A stretch of DNA of 64,000 nucleotides, from NCBI RefSeq assembly GCF_030012605.2, contig NZ_CP114055.2; one strand, written 5' to 3'. Within the stretch, counting starts at the first letter, position 1, and each line of letters starts with the position of its first letter. Positions 34,649 to 43,966 of the stretch are shown one piece after another. This stretch comes from Bergeyella_A cardium (GTDB taxonomy: Bacteria > Bacteroidota > Bacteroidia > Flavobacteriales > Weeksellaceae). Below the pieces are notes generated by a model. The model was not told the DNA's origin, searched no databases, and saw only the letters and a program-made list of their open reading frames with translations. The position numbers were made by a program, and so were the translations under genes.

Positions 34649-37600
34649 ATGTTACCACTAAAATTAATCATAGAAGGGCTGTATTCGTATCAGCAGCGGC
34701 AGACGATAGATTTTTCCCAGCTTACATCGGCGGGGGTGTTCGGTATTTTTGGGGCTGTCGGCTCTGGGAAGTCCTCCATATTAGAGGCGATTACCTTTGC
34801 GCTTTATGGCGAAACCGAAAGGCTTAATCAGCGGGATAAGCGCACCTATAATATGATGAACTTAAAGTCTAATCTTTCCTATATCTGCTTTGAATTTCAA
34901 AACTTCGAGGAAAAAAAGTTCCGCATTATAAGAGAATCTAAACGAAGTTCCAAGAGGTTCGAAGAGGTGAGTAAGACTACAGCTACTTTCTACGAATGGA
35001 AAAATAATGACTGGCTCCCGTTAGACCATACCAATGCAGAGAAAATTATCGGGCTCAGCTATACCAACTTTAAGCGGACGATTATCATTCCCCAAGGGCA
35101 GTTTAAGGAGTTCATCGAGCTCGGAGCAAAGGATAGAACTACAATGATGAAGGAGATTTTCAGCCTTGAAAAATTTGATTTGGCTGAAAAAGCAAAGCTC
35201 CTCAACGAAAGGAATAATACCATTCTCCATCATCTCGAAGGGCAGTTAAAAAGTTTTGAGCAGGTAACCGAAGAGCAGATTAATGAAAATAAAACCCATC
35301 TCGCCACAGAGAAAAAAGCCTTTAAGGAAATCAGTCTCGCCTTTGAGAAAATCACAGAGGAATATCAGCTGCTAAAGCTGTTAAAAACCGATTGGGAAGC
35401 GCTTACAGATAAAAAGAAAAAATTCAATACCTTCGCCCAAAGAGAAGCAGAATTTACCCAAAAAGCCCAGCAAGCCGATCAGTTCGAGGCGGTGTATAAA
35501 GCATTCTATACTCTTCTTTCAGATGAGAGAAGATTAAAAACAGAATTACAGTCAGCACAGGAAAAGAGGGACCATCAGAAAATAGAACTCAGCCAAACTC
35601 AAGTGAATGAGCAGAAACTAAAAAATGAGCTGAGCAGCCTCCTTCCCCTGTATGAAAATCTCAGCAAAACAAAAGAAGAGGAGCAGGATTTAGTCAATAT
35701 TCTCCAAATATTACACCTTTCCCATAGCTTTGATATCCTTAACCAAAGAATACAAAAAGGGAATAAAGAAATAGAAAAAACAGAGCAGATTTTAGAAGAA
35801 AAAAAGAGAGAAATAGAGGCATTAGATAAGAAAATATCAGAACAAAAAGCGCTTAAAATAGATCACCAGCTTATCAGCAACCTGAGCCAGTGGTTTGATA
35901 AAAAAATCAACCTTACCGAGAGAAAACAAAAGCAGGAAGACAGGATAAAAGAAATACAAAATCAGCTCAACCGTATTGATGAAGAGATGAAGAATATTCC
36001 TCTATTTTCAGAGGGAGATGGTGGAGATTTTAAGGCAAAACTTTCCATAGAAATCGAGCGATTGGAGAAACAAAAAGCTGAGCTTTCTAAAAAGAGAGGT
36101 CAGCTGGAAGTGCAGAGAGAGCTCTCACGATTCACAACGGCTTTGCATTTAGGTGAGTCTTGCCCGCTTTGTGGTTCTAAGGAGCACCCCAATATCACCC
36201 ATTTTGAAGATGTAAGCGAGGCTCTTTCAGGTGTAGAAAAAGAATGGGAAAGCATAGAACGACAGCTGAAAACCTTACTCTCTCAGGAGAAAGATTGGGA
36301 AAACAGTTTGGGCAAGCGACAGTCTTTGGAAGAGCAATTCCAAAAGGAAGATACCGAGCTAAAAGAGATAGATTTGCAAATCTCGGCTCATCATCGTCTT
36401 TTTATTTGGGAGGGTTTCAGTGCAGATGATTTTGAGGGCTTTCAGCAGAAAAAGCAGCAGAACTTTGAGGTAGAAAAGCAAATAGAAAAATTAGAGTCTC
36501 AAAAATTAGAAATTCAAAAATCCCAAGAGCAGGAAACTGAAAATCTAGGGAAGTACAGGAAAGGCTTAGAAAAAATCACCTCCGAAGCATCGGAAAAGAA
36601 AGGAGAGATTTTATCATTAGAAAAATCATTAAAGCAACTGAGTTTTGATTCGTTTGAAAATGAAAATCCCAGCGATGTAGAGCAAAAACTCAAACAAATC
36701 GCCCAGCAGAACAAGGGCGTAGAGGAAAAATATCAAATTCTTACCGAGCAGCTTAGTACTTTGTCCATCCAACTTGCCGAGCAAAGCACCCGCCTCAATG
36801 ATTTAGAAAATCGCTTGTCAGAATTAAATAAATCACTCACTACCCATACTGATTTGTTTAGAAAAACGATGCAGGAGCACAAGATGCAGTCTCAGCAAGA
36901 GGTAGAAAAAATCCTCGCGCAGAATATCAATGTAGTGGAAATTAGGAAAGAGGTAGAAAGTTTTAGGGTAGATTTTAAAATATTAAAAAACGCTATTGAG
37001 GAATTGGAATTGAAGTTCAAAGGAGTTGCTTTTAACGAGGAGCAGTTTGTCTCTGCCGAAGAGCAGTTTTTAGAAAAGCAAAAGGAAAAGGATACCAAGC
37101 AGTCAATTTTAACCAAAATAGAAGCGGAAATAGAAAGGCTGGAAAAACTCTTCGCTGAAAAAAAGAACCTCATAGCCGAGCACGATAAAATCCAGAAAAG
37201 GGCAGAAAACCTCAGTATAATGCTCAAACTCTTTAAGGGGGCAGGTTTCGTAGAATATGTTTCGTCCATTTTCCTAAGGCAGCTTTGCCACCACGCCAAT
37301 ACCCGCTTCCATAGAATGACGCGAGGGCAGCTAAGCATTCAGCTCAATGAGAATAATGATTTTGAAATTATAGATTACCTCAATGAAGGCAGGAGCCGAA
37401 GTGTGAAAACCCTTTCAGGAGGGCAGGCTTTCCAGTGTTCTCTCAGTTTGGCGCTTGCCCTCGCAGAGTCGGTACAAACCGAAGCAAAGGCAGAGAAAAA
37501 CTTCTTCTTTATAGACGAAGGTTTCGGTACTCAAGACTCGGAATCCATCAATATCATTTTTGAAACCCTAATGAATCTCCAAAAAGAAAACAGGATTGTA

Positions 37601-37699
37601 GGCATTATCTCCCATATCGAGGAGCTGAAAGAGAGAATCCCCCTCAGCCTCTCCATTACCAAAGATGAGGAGAGGGGCAGCCTTATCAAAATCATCTAA
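34649..37699 (+). CDS. sbcC: Exonuclease subunit SbcC (Rad50-like ATPase)
   Basis: SbcC is the SMC/Rad50-type ATPase of SbcCD. In the 1016-residue protein the Walker A motif FGAVGSGKSS is at about 34-43, then a long coiled coil rich in Glu/Lys/Gln broken by the zinc hook SCPLCGSKEH (Cys505, Cys508), a second coiled coil, the ABC signature LSGGQ at 922-926, and a Walker B region FFFIDEGFGTQD. All ATPase parts are intact. Translation is coupled to sbcD with no gap. Confidence 0.96.
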   Translation: MLPLKLIIEGLYSYQQRQTIDFSQLTSAGVFGIFGAVGSGKSSILEAITFALYGETERLNQRDKRTYNMMNLKSNLSYICFEFQNFEEKKFRIIRESKRSSKRFEEVSKTTATFYEWKNNDWLPLDHTNAEKIIGLSYTNFKRTIIIPQGQFKEFIELGAKDRTTMMKEIFSLEKFDLAEKAKLLNERNNTILHHLEGQLKSFEQVTEEQINENKTHLATEKKAFKEISLAFEKITEEYQLLKLLKTDWEALTDKKKKFNTFAQREAEFTQKAQQADQFEAVYKAFYTLLSDERRLKTELQSAQEKRDHQKIELSQTQVNEQKLKNELSSLLPLYENLSKTKEEEQDLVNILQILHLSHSFDILNQRIQKGNKEIEKTEQILEEKKREIEALDKKISEQKALKIDHQLISNLSQWFDKKINLTERKQKQEDRIKEIQNQLNRIDEEMKNIPLFSEGDGGDFKAKLSIEIERLEKQKAELSKKRGQLEVQRELSRFTTALHLGESCPLCGSKEHPNITHFEDVSEALSGVEKEWESIERQLKTLLSQEKDWENSLGKRQSLEEQFQKEDTELKEIDLQISAHHRLFIWEGFSADDFEGFQQKKQQNFEVEKQIEKLESQKLEIQKSQEQETENLGKYRKGLEKITSEASEKKGEILSLEKSLKQLSFDSFENENPSDVEQKLKQIAQQNKGVEEKYQILTEQLSTLSIQLAEQSTRLNDLENRLSELNKSLTTHTDLFRKTMQEHKMQSQQEVEKILAQNINVVEIRKEVESFRVDFKILKNAIEELELKFKGVAFNEEQFVSAEEQFLEKQKEKDTKQSILTKIEAEIERLEKLFAEKKNLIAEHDKIQKRAENLSIMLKLFKGAGFVEYVSSIFLRQLCHHANTRFHRMTRGQLSIQLNENNDFEIIDYLNEGRSRSVKTLSGGQAFQCSLSLALALAESVQTEAKAEKNFFFIDEGFGTQDSESINIIFETLMNLQKENRIVGIISHIEELKERIPLSLSITKDEERGSLIKII

Positions 37700-37744
37700 G
37701 CAGAGAAAAGCAGCTTTGCATTTCGGACTTAAGCCTAAATAAGA

Positions 37745-37752
37745 TACTTTTG
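37745..37752 (+). promoter_or_regulatory. -7 promoter box (TACTTTTG) of the TRIC-type channel gene
   Basis: TACTTTTG followed by CAA, 32 nt before the ATG at 37785, matches TAnnTTTG. A TTTG lies upstream at 37715, but at 26 nt, longer than usual. Confidence 0.45.
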
Positions 37753-37784
37753 CAAAACCTATTGGCTAAATATAAGTTTCAAAT

Positions 37785-38411
37785 ATGTACGAACAGTTTA
37801 ATTTCATCATTGAATTTTTAGGGATGATTTCCTTCGTTATGTCGGGTAGTTTTGCCGCTATGCAAAGGCGATTAGACCCTTTTGGGGTGCTCATCATTGC
37901 GTTTGTTACGGCGGTGGGAGGCGGTACCGTAAGGGATTTACTTATCGATGTACCTCCGTTTTGGTTGAATGACCTCTGGTACCTCTATATGATTCTTGCG
38001 GTTACCCTTCTTTCAATGATTTTTAAATCTGTGGAGACCGATTTTAAGGTTACTCTCTTCGTATTTGATAGCTTCGGGCTGGGGCTCTACACCATCGTAG
38101 GGATACAAAAAGGGCTTAATGCACACTTAGATCCTATAATCTGTATCACTTTGGGGACGATTACGGGCTGCTTCGGAGGTATCCTTCGGGATATTTTGCT
38201 CAACCGAATCCCCCTCGTTTTCCGTAAAGAAATCTATGCTACGGCGTGTATCGTTGGTGGTTCTATGTTTCTTTTCCTGAAAGAATACACCTCCTTTCCC
38301 TATGTGCCTATCCATCTTTTCACCATCTTCCTCATCGTGGCGATAAGGATTCTCGCTGTGAAATACGAATGGGAAATCCCGAAATTCTACCTCCCAAAAA
38401 ATGAAAGATAA
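37785..38411 (+). CDS. Trimeric intracellular cation (TRIC) channel family protein
   Basis: A 208-residue inner-membrane protein of the UPF0126/TRIC family (YicG-like). It is built from two similar halves of three helices, each with a glycine-rich kink: AVGGGTVRDLL in the first and CFGGILRDILL in the second. Prokaryotic TRIC proteins form trimeric monovalent cation channels, though some members have been linked to small-molecule uptake. A HAD hydrolase gene follows after 20 nt, probably on the same transcript. Confidence 0.92.
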   Translation: MYEQFNFIIEFLGMISFVMSGSFAAMQRRLDPFGVLIIAFVTAVGGGTVRDLLIDVPPFWLNDLWYLYMILAVTLLSMIFKSVETDFKVTLFVFDSFGLGLYTIVGIQKGLNAHLDPIICITLGTITGCFGGILRDILLNRIPLVFRKEIYATACIVGGSMFLFLKEYTSFPYVPIHLFTIFLIVAIRILAVKYEWEIPKFYLPKNER

Positions 38412-38431
38412 TAGATAATAAAGAACTAAAT

Positions 38432-39091
38432 ATGCCTCTAAAAGCTGTTTTATTTGATATGGATGGCGTGATCGTAGATACCGAGCCTCTCCACAAAAAA
38501 GCCTATTTTAAGACCTTTGAAGATTTAAATATCGAGGTCTCCGATGCGCTTTATTCCTCCTTTACAGGAAATTCTACCAAGAAAGTTTGCGAGCTTTTAA
38601 TCCAAAAATTTAGCCTCTCCCAATCCGTTGAAGAGATTTCGGAAATCAAGAGAAAGTACTTTAAATACCTCTTTGACCACGATTCCGAATTTCAGCTTCT
38701 GCCAGGTGTCTATTCCCTTTTTGAAAATTACAGGGCGCACGGTATCACGATGGTTTTGGCGTCTTCCGCCACGATGAATACCATCAACTGGGTGTTCGAG
38801 CGCTTTAATATCGGGCATTTCTTCAAAGCAAAAGTCAGCGGTGCCGAGCTCAAAGAATCCAAACCCCATCCTGAGGTTTTTAACCTCGCTGCCGAGCTTT
38901 CTGGCGCTTCCAAAAGCGAATGTATGGTGATTGAAGACTCCACCAACGGCATCCTCGCTGCCCATAGGGCGAATATTTTCTGCGCCGCCTATCGTAGTGA
39001 GAACTCCAAAAATCAGAATTATGACTTGGCAAATATCGTGGTCTCTACCTTCGATGACCTCAAAGCAGAGCGCATCCAAGCGTATTTTTAG
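38432..39091 (+). CDS. HAD-family hydrolase (beta-phosphoglucomutase-like)
   Basis: A 219-residue HAD phosphatase of subfamily IA. Motif I is FDMDGVIVDTEPLH (nucleophile Asp9, acid/base Asp11), followed by a helical cap domain, motif II LASSATMNT, motif III Lys in KESKPHPEVF, and motif IV VIEDSTNGI. The DTEPLH sequence and cap type place it with beta-phosphoglucomutases and sugar-phosphate phosphatases; the exact substrate is not predictable. Confidence 0.9.
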   Translation: MPLKAVLFDMDGVIVDTEPLHKKAYFKTFEDLNIEVSDALYSSFTGNSTKKVCELLIQKFSLSQSVEEISEIKRKYFKYLFDHDSEFQLLPGVYSLFENYRAHGITMVLASSATMNTINWVFERFNIGHFFKAKVSGAELKESKPHPEVFNLAAELSGASKSECMVIEDSTNGILAAHRANIFCAAYRSENSKNQNYDLANIVVSTFDDLKAERIQAYF

Positions 39092-39150
39092 CCTTAATTC
39101 ATCAGGCTTTTTATTCATCAAAATCGTATTAAAATTCTTTACTAAAACTT

Positions 39151-39714
39151 ATGAAATACCTCATTCTTGGCATCGGAAATAAAGGCGAGAAGTACGAAAA
39201 CACAAGGCATAATATCGGTTTTAAAATCGTGGAAAAGATCGCCGAGAAAATAGAAGCGAAATTTAATAGCACCAGCTATGGCTGGCTCGCCGAAGGCAAA
39301 TACAAAGGCAGGAAAGTCCTCCTCCTCAAACCCGATACCTATGTAAATCTCTCGGGGAATGCCCTCAAATACTGGATGCAAAAAGAAAACATCCCCCTTG
39401 AAAACCTCCTCGTTATCACCGATGACCTTGCCCTGCCCTTCGGCACCCTAAGGCTTAAGGGCAAAGGCTCGGATGCGGGGCATAATGGGCTAAAAAACAT
39501 CCAAGACCTCCTCAGAACTCAAGCCTACGCAAGGCTCAGGTTTGGGATTTCCTCAGATTTCGAGCGAGGCAGGCAGGTGGATTATGTCATCGGAGAGTGG
39601 GGCCCCGAGGAAAGCGCCCTCCTCCCCGAGAGAATAGAGGTTTTTGCTAATGCTGCCCTCTCCTTCGTCTTTGCAGGGCTCATCAATACGATGAATGCGT
39701 TTAACAACAAATAA
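39151..39714 (+). CDS. pth: Peptidyl-tRNA hydrolase
   Basis: Pth frees tRNA from peptidyl-tRNA dropped by ribosomes; it is essential in many bacteria. The 187-residue protein has GIGNKGEKYENTRHNIGFK (partial; catalytic His20-type residue in TRHN), LLKPDTYVNLSGNAL, DDLALPFGTLRLK, and GHNGLKNI. It ends 97 nt before a long, nearly continuous hairpin. Confidence 0.96.
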   Translation: MKYLILGIGNKGEKYENTRHNIGFKIVEKIAEKIEAKFNSTSYGWLAEGKYKGRKVLLLKPDTYVNLSGNALKYWMQKENIPLENLLVITDDLALPFGTLRLKGKGSDAGHNGLKNIQDLLRTQAYARLRFGISSDFERGRQVDYVIGEWGPEESALLPERIEVFANAALSFVFAGLINTMNAFNNK

Positions 39715-39810
39715 CCGATACACTCCCCTTGAGCCCTTACTCTTATGGGTTTAAATTATTAAATTCTCAATAAAACCATTGGATTATTGCTAATAAATCA
39801 TTGGAAAACG

Positions 39811-39884
39811 CCAAACCCGTTGTCTTGACGCTGTCCGAAAATTGGACAGCCCCAAGAAAACGGGTTTGGGATAATTTTTTATTT
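39811..39884 (+). terminator. Long hairpin with T tract after pth
   Basis: CCAAACCCGTT (39811-39821) pairs with AACGGGTTTGG (39859-39869); further in, TCTTG with CAAGA and GCTGTCC (39830-39836) with GGACAGC (39844-39850), around GAAAATT. Small mismatches separate the three stems. GATAATTTTTTATTTT follows. It can end the + transcript from pth; its size is larger than needed for that. Confidence 0.7.
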
Positions 39885-39933
39885 TGGAGGGGGGAGATTT
39901 AGGAGAAAGAGGAAAAAGAGACTTGGATTTCTA

Positions 39934-40523
39934 TTACGCAAAAATATCTGCCCAAATAATTTTTAAATCAGGGAAAATGTAGGGAGAAATCTCTTGTTCT
40001 ATTCCTACGAAGGTGTTTTTTAGGGTGTATTTTCCGTCTTCAAGGACATATTGAGCAATTTCCTCATAGGCGGGCTTTACAATCCAATATTCTCGCACGC
40101 CACTCTCTTCGTAGAGGTCGTATTTAATTCTCATTTCCTTCGTAGAATTGCCTGGCGAGAGGATTTCTATAATAAAATCTGGTGCGCCAACGCAGCCTCT
40201 ATCGTCCAATTTTTCTGGGTCGCAGACCACACATAAATCAGGCTGAACCACGGTGGTTACTTGATTATCTCCCTTGTCCTTTGTGGTAAGACGAACATCA
40301 AAGGGGGGGGATAAAATTCACAGGTCTTTTTCCAAAAATAATTTCCTAAAAAATAGACTAAGTTTCTATATACTGATTGTGTTCTTCTTGGAGGAGTTTC
40401 CTCCATTCTGAAAACTTTCCCTTTAATAAGCTCCACTCGATCTTCAAACTTCCACAATAAATAATCGGCATAGGTATAAGAGCCGTTGAGGTCCAGGTCT
40501 TCAAATTTTAATACTTCAGCCAT
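39934..40523 (-). pseudogene. Uma2-family endonuclease-like gene, frameshifted at a C8 tract
   Basis: Two consecutive minus-strand frames together encode one Uma2 (DUF820) protein of about 196 residues. The first (ATG at 40523) runs MAEVLKFEDLDLNG to CEFYPP and then off-frame to a stop at 40257. The second frame carries FDVRLTTKDKGDNQ, VQPDLCVVCDPEKL, APDFIIEILSPG and REYWIVKP, i.e. the PD-(D/E)XK core. The break is at eight C (eight G on +, 40303-40310). Nine or six C would restore the frame. This could be a dead gene, a phase-variable switch or a sequencing error. The family has a restriction-endonuclease-like fold; its function is uncertain. Confidence 0.8.
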
Positions 40524-40584
40524 TTTTTAGGGTTTTTAAGGGTTCAACTTAGGGTTTTGCTTCGGAATATCTCCAGATGCAATG

Positions 40585-40592
40585 CAAATATA
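40585..40592 (-). promoter_or_regulatory. -7 promoter box (TATATTTG) of the Uma2 gene
   Basis: TATATTTG on the minus strand, about 61 nt before the ATG at 40523, matches TAnnTTTG. Confidence 0.4.
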
Positions 40593-40671
40593 TTCATTAT
40601 TTTAGATACGAAATGCTTTCTGAACGCTCCTGTTTAGAGACCGCTTGATTAAAAAAATTGAGCTAAATAAG

Positions 40672-40697
40672 GGCTATATTTTATGATTAATATAGCC
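40672..40697 (-). terminator. Hairpin at the 3' end of the acetyltransferase gene
   Basis: GGCTATATT (40672-40680) pairs with AATATAGCC (40689-40697) and overlaps the stop codon of the minus-strand acetyltransferase gene at 40674. The T-run after it is weak, so termination is only likely. Confidence 0.5.
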
Positions 40698-41225
40698 TTC
40701 GGTAGCGTTTTCTTTTGGGGAGATACTTGCAGGGTTTCCCATTACTATGGCATTGCTCGGCACATCGAAGTTGATAAAAGAATTGGGCGCGATGAGGACA
40801 TTATCGCCAATCGTGATATTGCCTACGATAACGGCATTGGTGCCTATCCAGACTTCGTTTCCTATGGTGGGGAATCCTTCGTTTTTTCCTCGATTTTGCT
40901 GACCTATGGTTACGCCTTGGGCTATGTTGCAGTTCTTCCCAATTTTTACTTTTGGGTTGATGACCAGCGCCCCCCAATGCCCGAGATAAAGCCCCGCACC
41001 AATCTCCGTCTCAGGGTAAATTTGGAAGCCGTATTTTATTTGATATTTTCTCAGTAGATATCTCCACATTAGCCCGAGAAAGGGCTTTCGGGAGTGTTTT
41101 TGGCACATTCTAAGGACAAAAATAAAGTGTAGATTGGGGTTGATACACTTTTTTAGCATCTGAAATAAGGAAAGCCACTTGCCGCTTTCTCTGTAAAAAT
41201 CTTTTTGTAGGGTGGAGTGGTTCAT
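40674..41225 (-). CDS. Serine O-acetyltransferase-like hexapeptide transferase
   Basis: A 183-residue acetyltransferase with a left-handed beta-helix. Hexapeptide repeats run from about residue 65: IYPETEIGAGLYLGHWGALVI (partial), IGKNCNIAQGVTIG, IGNEVWIGTNAVIVGNITIGDN. GHWGALVI and the IAQGVTIGQQ stretch are close to serine acetyltransferase (CysE/EpsC type), where His of the helix is catalytic. It lacks the long N-terminal trimer-dimerising domain of E. coli CysE, having about 60 residues instead. A close alternative is an acyltransferase for surface polysaccharide. An ATG at 41234 could add three residues. Confidence 0.78.
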   Translation of the reverse strand: MNHSTLQKDFYRESGKWLSLFQMLKKCINPNLHFIFVLRMCQKHSRKPFLGLMWRYLLRKYQIKYGFQIYPETEIGAGLYLGHWGALVINPKVKIGKNCNIAQGVTIGQQNRGKNEGFPTIGNEVWIGTNAVIVGNITIGDNVLIAPNSFINFDVPSNAIVMGNPASISPKENATEGYINHKI

Positions 41226-41342
41226 CGCGAGCAAAGGTAAGTATTATTTATGAGCCAAAGGTGGGCAGTGATGAAATCAAAAAAAATACTTGTGAGACTT
41301 AAATATTATATCTTAATTTGTAACGGATAAAAATAAATGCTT

Positions 41343-43856
41343 ATGAATTTAACTAAACTATCATTATGTGTGCTGGCTACCACTTTGGGTAGCTTAGCTT
41401 TTGCTCAAAGTAGCAAATTGAAAGGGAGGGTTTTAGATGAAAATGGAAACCCATTGTCAAATGTAAAACTCTATATGAAAGACGATCCGCAGACGCAGGT
41501 AATCACCGATGAAAAGGGGAATTATTTCCTTAATCTGCCTGCGAATGCAACACCCGTAATTGTGATTAGCAAAGACGGCTACGAGAGCCTCTCCACCGAA
41601 GTTGCACTTCAAAATAATGAGAACCGCGTAACCTATGCAGATGTAGTGCTCCACCGAAATGCTACACTTATAGAGGGAGTAGTAATTACCGATAATCCGA
41701 GCTTAATTTCTAATTCGGTATCGCTTTCCAGAAAAAAACTCGATAAAATCGCTGGGGGAACGAATCTTGCGGATTTAAAAGCTCTCAGTTCTCAGCGCTC
41801 GCAAACACTGAAAGATGCTTTACACAAGCAGCCAGGGGTGGTGATTCAGGAATTTTTCGGGGGGAATGACCAGCCTCGTCTCAATGTTCGTGGCTCGGGT
41901 ATCCAGTCCAACCCACAATCTCGAGGGATAGCTCTCCTACAAGATGGTATCCCGATTAATTTCTCAGATGGTGCTTATATTATAGGTGTGCTGGAGCCTC
42001 AGGCATCTAACCTTGTGGAAATCTACCGAGGAGCAAATGCTTTGGAGTATGGAGGCTCTACACTGGGCGGTGCTATGAATTTCGTAACCAAGAATGGATA
42101 TAATGCCTCACCACTGAGCCTAAAAGTAGAAGGTGGTAGCTTTGATTATTATAATGTAGCAGCTTCATCAGGATTTGTAAAAGGAAAGAATGATGTTTTC
42201 GCATCGGTTTCTTATAATCATAGCAATGGATTTAGGGAGCACAATGCTTCCAGAAGATTTAATGCTTTGCTCAATATGGGGCGAAGATTCTCGGAGAATT
42301 TTGAATCGAGATTGTATGCATCGTTTACGGATTTATACTTTGATATTCCTGGTCCGCTCACGAGGTATCAGATGGAAACCGATAGGAAGCAGATTGGGGG
42401 AGCACCTGTGGTAAAACCTCCACACTATGCTGCTGGTCCTAATGTGAAAAGAGACCACCCCAATAGAAGTGCGAAAATTGCCCGCATTGGAAGTAAATCT
42501 GTCTATAAAATAGATAAGAATAATACCCTCTCTGGTATGCTGTACTTCCAGTTTGCAGAAGATCAGTTTACCTATCCTCTTCCTTACAATATGAGGAGAG
42601 ACCTCAATAATGACTATGGCATCAAGGTGAATTATGATAATAAATCTGAGAAAAATGATTTTTCACTGGGTGCGCAGTTTGGCTATGGGGTGATGAGGCA
42701 GTCTTTCTTCCTTCATAAAGGAGGGGAGAGGGCAGGACTCTTTGCGCGGGAGAATTTAAAATCTTACCACAATGTAATCTACCTTAGTGATACTTATAAA
42801 TTTACCGATAAGTTTCTCGCTAATGTGGCAGTGCAAGCAAGCTGGGACAGTAGAAAGATAGAAGATCTCTACACTGCTAAAACGAGACCTTTTATCGTTC
42901 TTCAGCCCAATGGTACACAAGTAAATGTCCCTGTACCTAACCCTACCAAGAATATTGGAGGAAGTTTTGACTATTTTGGCTTTAATCCAAAAGTGGGGGC
43001 TATCTATAAACCGAAAGAGAATGTACAGCTTTATTCCAATTTCAGCCTTAGCTATGAGCCGCCTACATTCTTGGAGATTGTGAATATTTCTGGAGGTTTT
43101 AATCCTCTACAAAAGAAATTTGGACCTTCAAATATGAATTCGAGTGGTACTTCTATAGAGGTAAGAGATTTGAAAGCTCAGAAGGCATCAACTTTTGAAT
43201 TAGGTACTAAGGGGGATTTTGGTAAGGCTTTCGTATGGAATGTGAGCTTCTATAATTCTTGGGTGAAAGATGAAATCTTTACGCTTTCTACCGATATCGG
43301 AATAGGAGGAGAGACGATAAATGCTCCGTATAATACCATCCATAGAGGTATAGAGGCAGGCTTGCAATCTACCTTTGTACAGAATGTTTTCTCATCTAAG
43401 GGAGATAGCTTTACGGCTTATGTCAATTATAATTGGAGTGATTTCTACTTTGCAGGAGGAGGAGACTTGTATAAAAACAAGCAAGTAGCGGGTATTCCAG
43501 AGCATTATAGCTTTGTAGCTCTGGATTATAAGCATCCGATAGGAGTTTTTGCAGAAGTAAATGCAGAATCTATTTGGACTAAAACTCCAACCGATCATAG
43601 AAATACGGTTTATCAAGACCCTTATACATTAATTGGAGCGAAATTAGGCTATAAATGGAATAAATGGACGGTCTTTGTTCAAGGGAATAACCTTGCAGAT
43701 AAGGTGTATGCATCCAGCTATCTGATAAGAGATATTGTTCCTACGCCACCGCTTCCTGTTCCTCCAGGAGCACCTAAACCTACAAATGAGAATATCGCAT
43801 CATTTATACCAGGTGTAGGGCGCAATTTTGTAGCGGGGATGAACTTTACATTCTAA
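41343..43856 (+). CDS. TonB-dependent outer-membrane receptor
   Basis: An 837-residue outer-membrane receptor. The signal MNLTKLSLCVLATTLGSLAFAQ precedes a carboxypeptidase-regulatory-like domain (KLKGRVLDENGNPLSNVKLYM, partial) of about 90 residues, then the plug (LKDALHKQPGVVIQEFFGG, partial; PRLNVRGSGIQSNPQ; AYIIGVLEP) and a 22-strand barrel ending in AGMNFTF with the terminal aromatic. The plug is FecA-like, suggesting an iron-chelate or similar ligand, but no regulatory signalling extension is present. An ATG at 41337 would add two residues. A SAM methyltransferase gene lies downstream after a terminator. Confidence 0.93.
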   Translation: MNLTKLSLCVLATTLGSLAFAQSSKLKGRVLDENGNPLSNVKLYMKDDPQTQVITDEKGNYFLNLPANATPVIVISKDGYESLSTEVALQNNENRVTYADVVLHRNATLIEGVVITDNPSLISNSVSLSRKKLDKIAGGTNLADLKALSSQRSQTLKDALHKQPGVVIQEFFGGNDQPRLNVRGSGIQSNPQSRGIALLQDGIPINFSDGAYIIGVLEPQASNLVEIYRGANALEYGGSTLGGAMNFVTKNGYNASPLSLKVEGGSFDYYNVAASSGFVKGKNDVFASVSYNHSNGFREHNASRRFNALLNMGRRFSENFESRLYASFTDLYFDIPGPLTRYQMETDRKQIGGAPVVKPPHYAAGPNVKRDHPNRSAKIARIGSKSVYKIDKNNTLSGMLYFQFAEDQFTYPLPYNMRRDLNNDYGIKVNYDNKSEKNDFSLGAQFGYGVMRQSFFLHKGGERAGLFARENLKSYHNVIYLSDTYKFTDKFLANVAVQASWDSRKIEDLYTAKTRPFIVLQPNGTQVNVPVPNPTKNIGGSFDYFGFNPKVGAIYKPKENVQLYSNFSLSYEPPTFLEIVNISGGFNPLQKKFGPSNMNSSGTSIEVRDLKAQKASTFELGTKGDFGKAFVWNVSFYNSWVKDEIFTLSTDIGIGGETINAPYNTIHRGIEAGLQSTFVQNVFSSKGDSFTAYVNYNWSDFYFAGGGDLYKNKQVAGIPEHYSFVALDYKHPIGVFAEVNAESIWTKTPTDHRNTVYQDPYTLIGAKLGYKWNKWTVFVQGNNLADKVYASSYLIRDIVPTPPLPVPPGAPKPTNENIASFIPGVGRNFVAGMNFTF

Positions 43857-43867
43857 TATGCTTTATT

Positions 43868-43906
43868 AAAAAGGGCGTGGATTATAAATCTACTCCCTTT
43901 TTGTTT
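43868..43906 (+). terminator. Terminator of the TonB receptor gene
   Basis: AAAAAGGG (43868-43875) pairs with CCCTTTTT (43895-43902), with further imperfect pairing inside, followed by GTTTT. Confidence 0.75.
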
Positions 43907-43936
43907 TAAGATAGTGGTTTTCCTTATGATTATGAA

Positions 43937-43944
43937 TAACTTTG
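43937..43944 (+). promoter_or_regulatory. -7 promoter box (TAACTTTG) of the methyltransferase gene
   Basis: TAACTTTG matches TAnnTTTG and ends 22 nt before the ATG at 43967. Confidence 0.5.
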
Positions 43945-43966
43945 TTAGACTTAAAAATTTTTAAAA

